Assembly: GCA_900618425.1 (NCBI GenBank)
Contig: UZAN01039976.1
Span: forward strand, 28,772-92,771
Direction: 5' to 3'
DNA length: 64,000 bases
DNA from: Echinostoma caproni
Taxonomy: Eukaryota > Platyhelminthes > Trematoda > Plagiorchiida > Echinostomatidae
Part shown: positions 11,600 through 21,735 of the stretch, piece by piece
How positions within the stretch are numbered: position 1 is the first letter of the stretch
Layout: each line of letters opens with the position of its first letter
The notes under the pieces: model-generated
What the model was told of the DNA's origin: nothing
Database searches by the model: none
The model's input: the letters and a program-made list of their open reading frames with translations, nothing else
Made by a program: the position numbers and the translations under genes

Positions 11600-13200
11600 C
11601 TGCCCGTTTTGGGGTATGAAGGAAGAACGGGGAAGAAAGACGTTAAGTTTTCTATTTGATAAGAGCCAATTTAAACTGGGCCATGCAAGGTAGTCTGCGA
11701 ACAATTATTATATTGGTGTCAAACGGAAAATCTCTCTCATATTTGATGTAATCCACGAATAGTCCAATTACAACCCTAAATTTGTTTTATCGGAAGAATA
11801 GAAGCCATATTAGTAAAATAAATGCTGGACATCAATAAAAATGGCTTGTTTACCCCCACTAGGATATTCTCTCTCGAAGAATTCGGTTGCATCCAGTGCA
11901 TAGCAATTTTCGTTTTGTATCCAAGTCTTTATACGAACACGCTCCACCATTCAAATCCCCATAGTGTATTTCCCCTATTCGGATGTAGTCCTTCAACGGA
12001 AGAGAAGCCACAGTGATTCAGATTCAAAAGATACCGATAATTATACAAAAGATCTTATAGTCATACCCTATCCGGATTCAAGTAAGAGAACAAACCAGTT
12101 ACCTGACTCAGACTCATTGCCTCTAATTGTGGAATTGATCTGGATAAACCTAAACACGGTTGGCAAACCAGTTCCCTCTCACATACTGTATACCAGTTCA
12201 CCTGCAGTTGCGGTGACACATACATATGCACATAGAACAAACCGCCAGCTCTCGCAACGGACGGCCGAACAAATTCCAAAGTGGTTGGTCGCTGATGCGA
12301 CCGATAATTGATAGTCAGTTGATTACAAGAAACCCAGGGTCATCTGTTGCAAAACATCATAACAACAAGACACACAGTTGGCTCCAATTCGTCATCAAAC
12401 CACTTTTACGTAATCGCAATGGGAAACCCCGTGAAGTGCTGCTCATTCGGTTACATCGCCCAACCATATGTGCACAAACGTTTTTTCATACAATCAATAC
12501 ACGTACCGTGGAGTTAACCTTCTACTTCTATGTTTAGTGATCGTTGTATTGTTGCACGCGTTCATTAACCATAATTCAACAGTCCCATATGCTATATACA
12601 TGCTTGTTTGTTTAAAGTAAGCGAATGAGAAGATTAAAAGATTAACATCTCGCGACATTTGTCTTCTTTCTATATTGATGAAATGGATAAAGGGGGCCCA
12701 ATGTTTCACATTGGACGTAGAGTTAGTGTCATTCTGTATCTGAGTTTGGTCTGATCTTGGTCGCGTTTGTCTCATAAAAAGCCGGTACTTGTTCCCAGTC
12801 ATGTCGTGACATAGAAAGAACCAGGGTCATGGAAAGAGCTATTTCAAGTAGACGTATACTAGCTTCCCATGCTCTTAAACAGTATTCCTCTCGTTCAATA
12901 TGTTCGGGCTTGGCCTTGCATTTGTTTTCAATGGAAAAATCTACCTACACTTTTTCTGTCCAGTAAAAATGGGAAAGTAATAATATTCAAATGGAGTTTC
13001 AAGGAATGATAGCAGAATGACAAGATTCCTGAAAAATGATCCGCTTCGTTTGTTCATTTTGCAAGAAGCAACTGACTAGCATCAATTCAAACAGACATTG
13101 GTTTCATAGTGCAAGCATAGGTGATAATGAATCAATTAAACTGGGAGAAGGAGGACTGCGCATACTCAGATTGTTTGCTAGGTCATGCAAATAAACTCAC
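11600..13200 (-). other. Intron between the 11471-11599 and 13201-13326 EGF exons
   Basis: A 1.6 kb intron. I see no repeat family, domain or RNA gene in it. The overlapping open frames at about 11964-12537 lack domain or splice support. Confidence 0.65.
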
Positions 13201-13326
13201 AAGGAACGCAAGAGATTTTATCCGCAGCTAGCATCATATCCGACGGGCAGGCGCAACGATATCCTCCGGGAAGATTTTCACAAAAGTACATACAACCTCC
13301 ACGTTTGTATTTGCACTCGTCAATGT
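13201..13326 (-). CDS. EGF exon: calcium-binding EGF repeat
   Basis: A 42-codon module, acceptor tctaaaattcag and donor CCTT|GTGAGT, phase 1 at both ends. If spliced directly to the 16642-16764 exon, the split codon is Asp and the repeat opens D-I-D-E-C. The rest is KYKRGGC, MYFC, then CENLPGGYRC, which fits the Asn hydroxylation pattern, AC, and PSDMMLAADKISC. The C5-C6 loop lacks the usual PGY/PGF turn, having PSDMM instead. If the candidate cassette exon at 14974-15072 is included, the first residue becomes Tyr and a calcium ligand would be lost. Confidence 0.87.
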
Positions 13327-14973
13327 CTGAATTTTAGAGGGGAAGGAAAGAGAAACATAACTCTATTACAAAGTTGGTGCGGTCCAAAGTTTTAATTTTC
13401 TGGTTCACAGCTTATCTGAATCAATGCTGACACTGATGCTGGAATCCCGCCTTGTCTCCCCCCCATTTTTATTCAGTTGGACGTTTACTTGTATTGGGTT
13501 CTGTTGGAGGGGGACTCCCAGAATTTGCACTGGTCATGTTGACTAGTCTGTCTACGAAATGTCTACGAAAAAAACAATTCCAGGTGGGAGAACACAACAA
13601 CATTAACATTGATTTGTTTCTCCCGACAAAGATAGCAAAAGTGTGTCATTTATCAAATTTAACATGTCAGTTTCTTTTACAACTTTGCACTGTGTATTAT
13701 CCCAGCAAAGGAGCTACGAATGCATGCAAGGAGAGAGGTTGCGAGTCTCCCTTGGACGGTTAGCTATCAAATTATTTTATGCACGCGAAATGGTATCATT
13801 GGGTGAACATCTACCTAAATTGTTTTTCCAAACGGGGGATTTCCATCACTCTATACTCATCTCCATCGAGGGTGTTATTTAAAAAAGAAACAGAGTGGAC
13901 AAGACATACTCTTCCAAAACCTACGTATCTGTCAGCTAAAATAAAGTTTGGCAACCGGAGATATCTATAATATTACGCAACACCGTTACGTTCTTGAATA
14001 GACGAGTATACATTGCGGGAGGGAGTTCGGTCGAGCCTAGTGCAGAGGCATTCGCGTTCTACACGGGAGCAGAGTGCATAGTGTGTTTAAAATCGTTGTA
14101 TTGCCTCATGATTACATTCATCCAATCCAGCTGAACAACTGCACCGGCAACACAGAACTCAGATCTGAAATATGCTCTTTGTTGTGGAGGGCTAAGTAAT
14201 GCCAACACCATTATTCGATCTGCGCGAACGTCATTTGAACACACGTGGAAATTTTGCACACACAGTATCCTTACGAATTCCACATATGCTTACAGAAGGT
14301 ATAATTTCAATGGCAGTCCTCACAGCGTCATTTGCTACCGGCATATGTTACGCGTGCATTCAATCTGAATTAGTCGTCGATCAATCCAACCCGTGAGCGG
14401 TCGGTTGCTACAGCTATTGCCATGGAGGCGTATCTTTGATCAATGGGCTTGGTGGTAAAGTGCGAATAATTTGGGGATTACCTTTCTATTTCCTCATCAT
14501 CAATCTGCTGAGCGAATAGGGAAAACAGAGCTGACTGTTCCATGACCCAAGCAAAGCGCATATGTATCTGCTCAATTGGATTACGCATTCAATCTCGTTG
14601 TTTCCTAATTGTTTCTGTGTAAGATTACCTTCATCGTTTGTTCACTTTATGATTGTTTTCTCTATTAATTGAACCCAATGGTGATGAAATACCGGAAAAC
14701 AATATCAACGCCTAAATGCCAGCAACATTGGAACTACATAGTAAAACGATCGATTGGTTATGTGTGAGCCTAATTTGTTTTGAAAGTTGTTTGTTCCACG
14801 TATGGTATAAGCACTTCAGTAATGAAAATAACCAGTCATTGCCACCGTTTTTTATATCAGAAGTGAACAAAGTGTGATGTCTGTTCTTTCATCGGATTTC
14901 TCAAAATGGAAATTTTTTGAACACCTGAACCGTAAATCATTGCACCATCTTTCCATATACAAAGTAAACTCAC

Positions 14974-15072
14974 ATTTTTCTTCCTCGATTTCAGTTTGAT
15001 GAAAAGGAGGTTCGGTTACCGCATATTCCATTTTTGTAAGTAAATTTCTCAATGACTGGATAGAATCATATG
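14974..15072 (-). CDS. Candidate 99-base cassette exon (acidic linker)
   Basis: An open segment flanked by acceptor ggacatatttcag and strong donor AAAT|GTGAGT. It is 99 bases, phase 1 at both ends, matching the phase 1 exons either side. The product is 33 residues, with a middle stretch TKMEYAVTEPPF and an acidic end TEIEEEK. It has no cysteine and matches no EGF pattern, so it would be an interdomain spacer between two EGF repeats. Inclusion changes the first residue of the next repeat from Asp to Tyr. The frame stays open well beyond both splice sites (14852-15130), which could mean chance or an older coding origin. No transcript evidence is available here. Confidence 0.3.
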
Positions 15073-15179
15073 CTGAAATATGTCCCCAATCCAAGTTGAA
15101 ACGAAACTCGATGCGCTTATGAGCATCCAACTTATCAGAGCCTAGTGAGCGTTTGTAGACATGATGTAACCCTGGCCAT

Positions 15180-15660
15180 GGTCATTGTTCATTTCGTATG
15201 GTCATTATTGAATCATTTCGGTTATCTGTTCTAGGCATAGCCAATGAGAATCTCAGTACCCTTGGCATGGACCAAGATTATTGTTTCGCCGGTGCGTTAT
15301 TCATGTAATTAACTCCTCCCTGTTCTGTCCTTCTGTCACATGATCTAAAGGCAATACATAGCTTCGATCTTGATTGCTGGGTTATTTGGACCTCTAATCA
15401 CGGTTTCATCACTTTCCACCACATCAACTCTTCTTGGATTCCCACAGATTGAATGTACATAACTCACTCACACCAGTTCCGTTTTCCTACCCCTCAAGCT
15501 GCCGAGTACAGCACAAAGTGCGCATTAAAACATGTAATGCTCCATCTTACTAACTCTCGGATGAATAAAATAGTCTTATTACTCTGCACTGTTGCTTGTC
15601 AATATTTGGTTGTCATTCATAATGTTTATGATAAATCAAGCAAAATAATCCAGTAGAACA
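15180..15660 (+). mobile_element. LTR-like tail fragment, diverged
   Basis: It shares blocks in the same order with 5180-5330: TTCATTTCG, a GCATAGC block, and near the end a copy of the CAATAGAACATT segment (here CAGTAGAACATT). It is much diverged. It is interpreted as a degraded copy of the same LTR-like repeat, with approximate ends. Confidence 0.25.
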
Positions 15661-16124
15661 TTAGGTAGCACAGATTGAAGTGGGCAAACAGTGTCTCATA
15701 CTCTTCTTCTTTGATAACATAATCAATCTAATTATGCTCAAAGTGATTCCTTTACTCTTTGTATATACGTCACTTCGTCATCACACACACCGGAAGATTG
15801 ATCCCTCACACACTGCTTCAAGATCTCCTTTTGCTCAATAGTACCCGCCAAATGTTGAAAATTAGCCAGAATAAACTTAAACCCGAATCGTTTCATGCAA
15901 ATTAGAGAGCATTAGTCATTCTGTGAAATTCAAAATATAACAACTACCCATGTTTATTGTCCATTGCCATTTAGCACCATCTGATCATATCACTTATGGG
16001 CAAACATTTCTTCGCATTTGGAAGCCTAACCGGCTTTAGTGCACAGTATGAATGGACATCCGTTTTCACGAAGTCCATGATTCAAGTAGGTTGGAATGTC
16101 GTACCTCACACCTGTTTCACCGAT

Positions 16125-16215
16125 CCATGGATCCAATTAAATGTATCGAAAGTAGTCGAAACAGCTTTACACTGCTTCCAAGCTCTTCAGTTTACGCTTT
16201 ACTTGTTCTGCTCAC
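16125..16215 (+). repeat. SINE 3' fragment (same family as 59518-59690)
   Basis: The order CCATGGAT, GTCGAAACAGCT, CACTGCTTCC, TTCAGTTTACGCTT parallels the tail of the SINE at 59585-59672 (GTCGAAACGGCT, CAGTGCTTCC, TTCAGTTCACGCTT). The tRNA-like head is missing or too decayed to see. Confidence 0.55.
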
Positions 16216-16641
16216 GACGCCACACGCTATGCAATCAATCAAATCCCCCAATGTGTTCCCGTCGATAGCGTTCGGAGTTTGTATTTTGGTTAAAAATCTC
16301 ACCGAGCTAAACGAAGATGCTTTTTGTTTTCTGTGATTCATTGGGATGAGTTACAACAATGAATCATGCAATCCGCTGGACAAACAATACCGTCCGACTA
16401 AGTTACACCGGTTTTTGTGTGGAGATGCTATAAGAGCACAGTGAAGTTAGTTGAAGAGGAACTATCGGGGGGCATGTAAATGCATAGTATTGAGAGCAAA
16501 TACGCGATTCAGTGTTGTTTGATCTGCAAGTGTGATTAAAGATTTGAATCTGGACCTCAGTCAAATCTGATACGGTGAAGAGCATGATCTTTTGAAAATA
16601 TTTCGAAGCAAATACTGTTCAAACAAATGAATCGAACTCAC

Positions 16642-16764
16642 CAAGACATCGGCGACGATCTGGAGCTAGGAAATAGCCAGCTGGACACCGGCAGTATTTG
16701 GATTTTGGATTGTTCGCACAGTCTTTCTGGCAATCCCCAGTCCCGGAAGCACAATCATCGATTT
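16642..16764 (-). CDS. EGF exon: EGF repeat with I-D-D-C start
   Basis: A 41-codon exon with acceptor aatccctag and strong donor CTTG|GTGAGT, phase 1 at both ends. It reads IDDCASGTGDC, QKDC, ANNPKSKYC, RC, PAGYFLAPDRRRC, with six cysteines. The I-D-D-C start suits a calcium-binding EGF. The residue before it would be Lys if joined directly to the 21622-21735 exon, not the usual Asp, and the C3-C4 segment fails the hydroxylation pattern because Lys replaces the aromatic. An unfound small exon upstream could change that first residue. Confidence 0.87.
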
Positions 16765-19159
16765 CTAGGGATTAGTTTGGGTGAATGATATTGGTATATT
16801 TACGATACACATATTACCTAACGAACATAGACATGGCTGCAGTTTGTGCTTCTAAGTGTATCGTCTTATCAGCGTTCAAGAAATAGATAGGTGGATTTGA
16901 CAATAATACCTTCATTAGGAAGTAAATATCTGTCAGACAGAGAAGTTTTGAGGTAAAATACACCGAGAGTCAAAGCAAAAATAAGTAGTTGCAGTGACTT
17001 AAAACACTAATGGAAAGCAATGGTCTTCTCCTAACTACTTCATAGGAAAGAAGACCGGTTGAAGAAGTGTACATGTGTGATTTCCGAAATATGTATTGGC
17101 CAAAATAAACTATTTACTTTTACCAGTCAAAACCAGGCACCCGAACGAACTTCTTGTGTTTTCTTACGTCATGAGCTCGAAAATGGCTGGTAAAGTTTGC
17201 TGTTTTGTGTTAATTTATTATATACTAACGACAATTTTTATATTGTGTAGTATGACAAAATGCTTGTGGACAGATATAACACCTATGAAATATTGGGAAT
17301 ATTATAAGGAATTGATTACGTAATCGGATTATGTAATCAGTTTAGTCAAATAACAACAACTCTGCGGCCCCCTCCTTCAACTCCAGTCTTTCCGAGACTC
17401 CTCACATTTAGTACGTAGAGACATGAATTCTATGTTTATTACTGGGTCATTGAAAGTAATGCGTTCACAACCGGTGGATGGATGCTTAAATAATTCTCCT
17501 TCTTGCTTGTGTTTTTTAGTGTGTTCGTTTCAGTTTAATTTTGAACACAAGAGGAGTTCCTTCCAAATACAGTTATTATTAGCAGAGACAGTATAAAGTT
17601 TGCTTTCAAAAAAACTAGGACTTTCATTGGGTCTGTACATATGTATTCCTTTGATATTTTGAGATTCGGCAGGTTATAAATAGACTACTATATAAATAAA
17701 ACATACCGCCCACGTAGTGGCTGACATTGCGGTTTGAAGGTCTTTATATTTATGAGTAAACAGACCGAAATTGACCGAATGGTTGCACGTTGTTCTGGAA
17801 AAGCCGTGGTCCATCATTTTGTTCAAAGTTCTTTGAATGGTGCATTTTTATTCCTCGTTAAAATCTATAACCAGCATTGATGCTTCCGAGACAAACAACG
17901 TCCGACGACATAAACGGTTTTCTGTGAACGCATTTAAAACCGTCATACGCGTTCACAAGTGTATAACTTATTCGTATCATTCAGTTCATTGAATTTTTAC
18001 CAACACTTTCGTCATTCAGCCATTGCGATCAGGTGAATTGAATAATACCCACGATTTTCAATGAGATAGTGAGGATATGCTGGATTGTTTGCTTAAACTA
18101 GGAATAATGAAGTCACGTGTTTTATGAGGTACTCTAAGAACAGTTGTTCAAGCGGTAGATACAACTGGAATTTGTGTAAAAGTGGCTTTTTTCTCTCGTT
18201 GGAGTTCAGTGCATAATATTTCGTTTGGATTATTATCCAGTTGCTTTGAATCACAGTGTGAAAAACTTCTATTTGAGATTTCCACCAAACGATCCATGTG
18301 CCTCGTTCCCCTGGTGCCCAAGCAACCTTACAGTTCACAGGAACGAATTTTCATTGGGACCGAGCGAACACAGAGCAGGCTCTTTGAGGTAGCCAATCCT
18401 TCATGCATAACCGATGACCTTTTTTAAACAAAATGACTTATCTGACGGGGTGAGTGAGTCGAACTCGCACTTGGCTCAGGTCAAAGTGACTTTTGATGTC
18501 AGTTCGTGAAGTCCCGAAGTAGCGCTCAAAGCAATATGCTAATGCTGGTGGCTTATTTCCCACCTTTCCTTATGTTTCTTCAATATGAATTGGCTAATCT
18601 GCCTCAAAGTGCCCATGCGCGACTCTAGGTTTCCAATAACAAGTCATGACTATGGTGCGTCAAAAGCTGATAATGGTTTGTTGCTTACGGTTTCTGCCAA
18701 AAAATCCACAGTTTTCGACAAATAAGATTTATAAATAATGCGGATGAAGTATAGTCACTGATATTTCCTTTTGTTAGGATTTTGATCTCACATTAGTAGA
18801 ACAAGGTTGAATACCTGATACTCTCCAGGTAGCTTGGAATATGATCAAAACAAAGTGTGGTAATGTGCAAACCTAATCAGAAAAATATTAAGTAAAACAG
18901 AACAGGCAATCAGTTGAACTAGCTGGGCCTGCGCACTTATCTGCTCTGATTCGTACTATATGAAGGTTTGTGTATTCAATTGAGATCGAATTGTATAAAT
19001 ACAGGTACATTGAAGTGAAAGCAATGGCCTTGTGGATCAAAGAGTACCTGTCCAACCTGGTTCCCTTGTGAGTAACATTCACCGGGTTGTTAGCCCCCAG
19101 TAGTAAGTCGTGTCTTATTGTGCGCAGACTGAATAGATCAGATTGATCAACTGCATGGC

Positions 19160-19250
19160 GGTCAAGCTAGTTTTGTGTCTGCGTTCTATCTGGCCTACCT
19201 CGTGCTAGACTCCCCGGGTTGAATCAACGGATTCGCATTGCTGTTCACAA
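19160..19250 (+). repeat. SINE fragment, tRNA-like
   Basis: GCGTTCTATCTGGCC, then CCCCGGGTTGAATC and ACGGATTCGCATTGCTGTT parallel the B-box region and following body of the 59518-59690 SINE (GTTCTGCCTG, CCCGGGTTCGATCC, TGGATTAGCACTGTTG). Same strand, diverged. Confidence 0.5.
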
Positions 19251-20397
19251 AGAAAATGATGGAGAACACAACTGGGGCTCTTCTCATTTTTTCACTTCAC
19301 GTTTCCCTTGAAACTTATTTGATGGAACACCTTAAAATGAAATCGCTTTGTTATGGACCAATAAAATATGCCTAACCATAATTGCTGGAAGGAGTTTTCA
19401 GTCACGTGTGAAAAAGGATTCACACACATACACGTGTCTTTGTGTGCACATCCTTTGGTCCGACATTTGAGTGATCTCGTCTTTACTCAATCAACTGTAT
19501 CGATCCGGTTGAGTTCATATGGAATCGCAAATGGTACTTTTAGTGTTCCGTATGACTACGATGGAACGTGTCGCTGGGTTCGGTTTCAGTAGAATCGACA
19601 CTGAAGCCAAGAAACCAACGGAACATTTGAGAACGCGATAAGTCTAGTATGCGATTCCCGGGACTGGCTGATTTACATTAGCTGCGAATAATATTTCGCA
19701 AGATTATGTGATGGGATTTGAAACAGGTTGTGATTTAACCAAACCCAAACTGGAGCACCTTTTAAGACTTTCATAAATCTGACGAGTATGCAGAGTGCTG
19801 ATCATGATGTGACGTGATTATGATGTAAGTGTTAAATTGATAAGATATAAAGTCATAGTGATGTGTTCTTGTTTTCTAACATATTGCCTGATGATAGCGT
19901 TCAATTGCCTGGAAGAAGCAGTGCGACTGGAACAATCTGTGGTTGATTTGCATGATACCAAAAAAACGAGGACAGAAGAGACAAATATTTTGGCTGCGCA
20001 AAATCTAGTTCCCCGCCGAATGCCCCAAAATGTTCCTCTAACAGCTTCGTTCCTTTCCACCACCCGTCCAACCTGAAGTCAGGTGTGAGCAGACCAGCTC
20101 ACTTATGGGCGGACTGCCAAGATTACAACCAATTAGTTGAAATCTGGAGAAGAGTGAGCTGTACAGATTTTCGCTGTTTATCATGATTTCGAACGGTGTA
20201 AGGTCTCTTCCAGCTTCCAATTTTTTTTCTTCACAGTTATTTAGCTGCAAATTCCATTCAGAGGTGTCCGGTAACTTTCATCCATATTTTAAATCACTCG
20301 CTCAAGACTTCCCAAGTGGGTTGTAGTGTCCATGACAAGGCCAGAAAAATATGCAAAAATATCTCAGAAACGTAACCGTGCTCTCATACCCGCTGGC

Positions 20398-20470
20398 CAT
20401 GGACCTGGTAGCTCAAAGATAGGAGCTTTAAGTCATAATCAAAAGGTCCGCGTTTGATTTAGGCTATGGA
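20398..20470 (+). repeat. Degraded tRNA-like SINE head
   Basis: An A-box-like segment CTGGTAGCTCAAAGATAGG is followed about 35 bases later by a decayed B-box GCGTTTGATTT. It is interpreted as the head of an old tRNA-derived SINE. The body is not clear. Confidence 0.35.
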
Positions 20471-21621
20471 ACTAAAACGATATTACACACTTCAGACGCC
20501 TTCCACCAGGGGCGAAATACCTATCATTTGGTGACTCACAAAACAAAACCCCTGGCAAGGAAGGGTAAACGACAACTTCGAAATTTCTTCATCCAGTTCT
20601 TCTCCAATCTGTGTTCAATTCTCGTTATAACTGATAGCAATAATACCAGATACGCATAATCCGGATTCCGCATAGATGAACCGTGTTATCGATAATCTAC
20701 CATTTGAATGTGACTAGCAACTTGGGGGTCTGTGACTACCCCAAATGGATCTCATCTCCTGCAGGAAGTAGATAGTCCGCAAAGAGAAATCGCATAAATT
20801 TTTGAATGCGTTCCTTTGAAATAAATTCTGTTCGATGAGTGAGTGATGGTATGTGTGTGCATTTGTGTTGGAGTGAGTGAGTGAGTGCGATCTGCTGTGT
20901 GATCCGTTCTTTTTTGTTTGCGCGCCACGGTGGGCGGGAATTCTACGGAATGACCCTTAGATAAATTATGCACACACATTAATTGTCCTCTCGCTATTTG
21001 TCTAAATAAGTTTATTTGTGTGCTTGTGCATAGCTTTCACTCTATCTAGGTCATACGCACAAATAATCGGCTTCAGTGTCTCATTGAAATTCAGTTAAGT
21101 CTGTTTAAAAATGAGCTATCTGTATGAGTACAACAATGTTCTGATAGAAGGACCGGAAGTGAGCTCATCCAGTTGTGTGCGTAGTTTGACAGGGACCAAT
21201 TTCTCTATTGACCTTGAAGTCTCCTTGCTCTCTTCGCGTTGTGAGTGGACGAGTAGACGCGTTGTCTACAGAAGCCGGTTATTTCTTAAAACGCAAGAAT
21301 ACACAAATGTATCTCTCTGGGAGCAGGAGAAAGAGACAGAGAGACAGACAGTACCTGGTCGTCCTGAATTCGAACCACACAATCGTCGCTCATGTTTTTC
21401 ATTTCTGTATTTTCTAAAATATCCTTTGTATGGTCGAAACCCCCTCGTGAAAATTGGTTATACGTTTGTGTACTAATTAAACAAAAGAGATGTAAAACAT
21501 GGTATGTTTTTATCAAAACAAGTTAACCATAAAAAATCGATATCGTCAAAGAATGAGGATAAGAAAGAAATATAGTGAGGACATGTTCACGGATTAATAT
21601 TATACACCTCGGAGAACTTAN

Positions 21622-21735
21622 TGACTCCGGTAAACCCAGCCGGACAATTGCAACGAACTACGCCGTTTTGTTGATAGCATAGACCGCCATTTTTGCATGG
21701 CATTGTGGCTTGAACGTAAGCACTACAGTTGGATT
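21622..21735 (-). CDS. EGF exon: EGF directly after the EMI domain
   Basis: A 38-codon exon after acceptor cacaattcag. The donor is partly masked: the base at 21621 is N, but the following bases TAAGT make N=G, giving A|GTAAGT, the most likely reading and phase 1 like the neighbours. It reads SNCSAYVQATMPC, KNGGLC, YQQNGVVRC, NC, PAGFTGV. This is a non-calcium EGF with five of six cysteines. The sixth, expected two residues after GFTGV, must lie in the next exon. The EMI exon is upstream with a compatible phase 1 donor, and the junction reads CVPQSNC. Confidence 0.82.

Larger units (their letters stand above)
13327..16641 (-). other. Intron between the 13201-13326 and 16642-16764 EGF exons
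   Basis: A 3.3 kb intron. It contains the possible cassette exon at 14974-15072, an LTR-like tail at about 15180-15660 and a SINE tail fragment at about 16125-16215, each listed separately. Nothing else is recognised. Confidence 0.6.
16765..21621 (-). other. Intron(s) between the 16642-16764 and 21622-21735 EGF exons
   Basis: A 4.9 kb stretch with SINE fragments at about 19160-19250 and 20398-20470. The EGF upstream lacks its sixth cysteine, so a small exon is expected here. I searched by eye for a phase 1-1 microexon carrying a cysteine next to a good donor and did not find one. Confidence 0.55.

Noticed and set aside
20038..20250. Minus-strand frame after a TTTGCAG acceptor, considered as the missing exon with the sixth cysteine
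   Set aside because: The open frame is phase 0; in phase 1 it meets a stop at once.
21111..21476. 121-codon plus-strand frame
   Set aside because: No domain or splice support; it contains an AGAGACAGAGAGACAGACAG low-complexity run.
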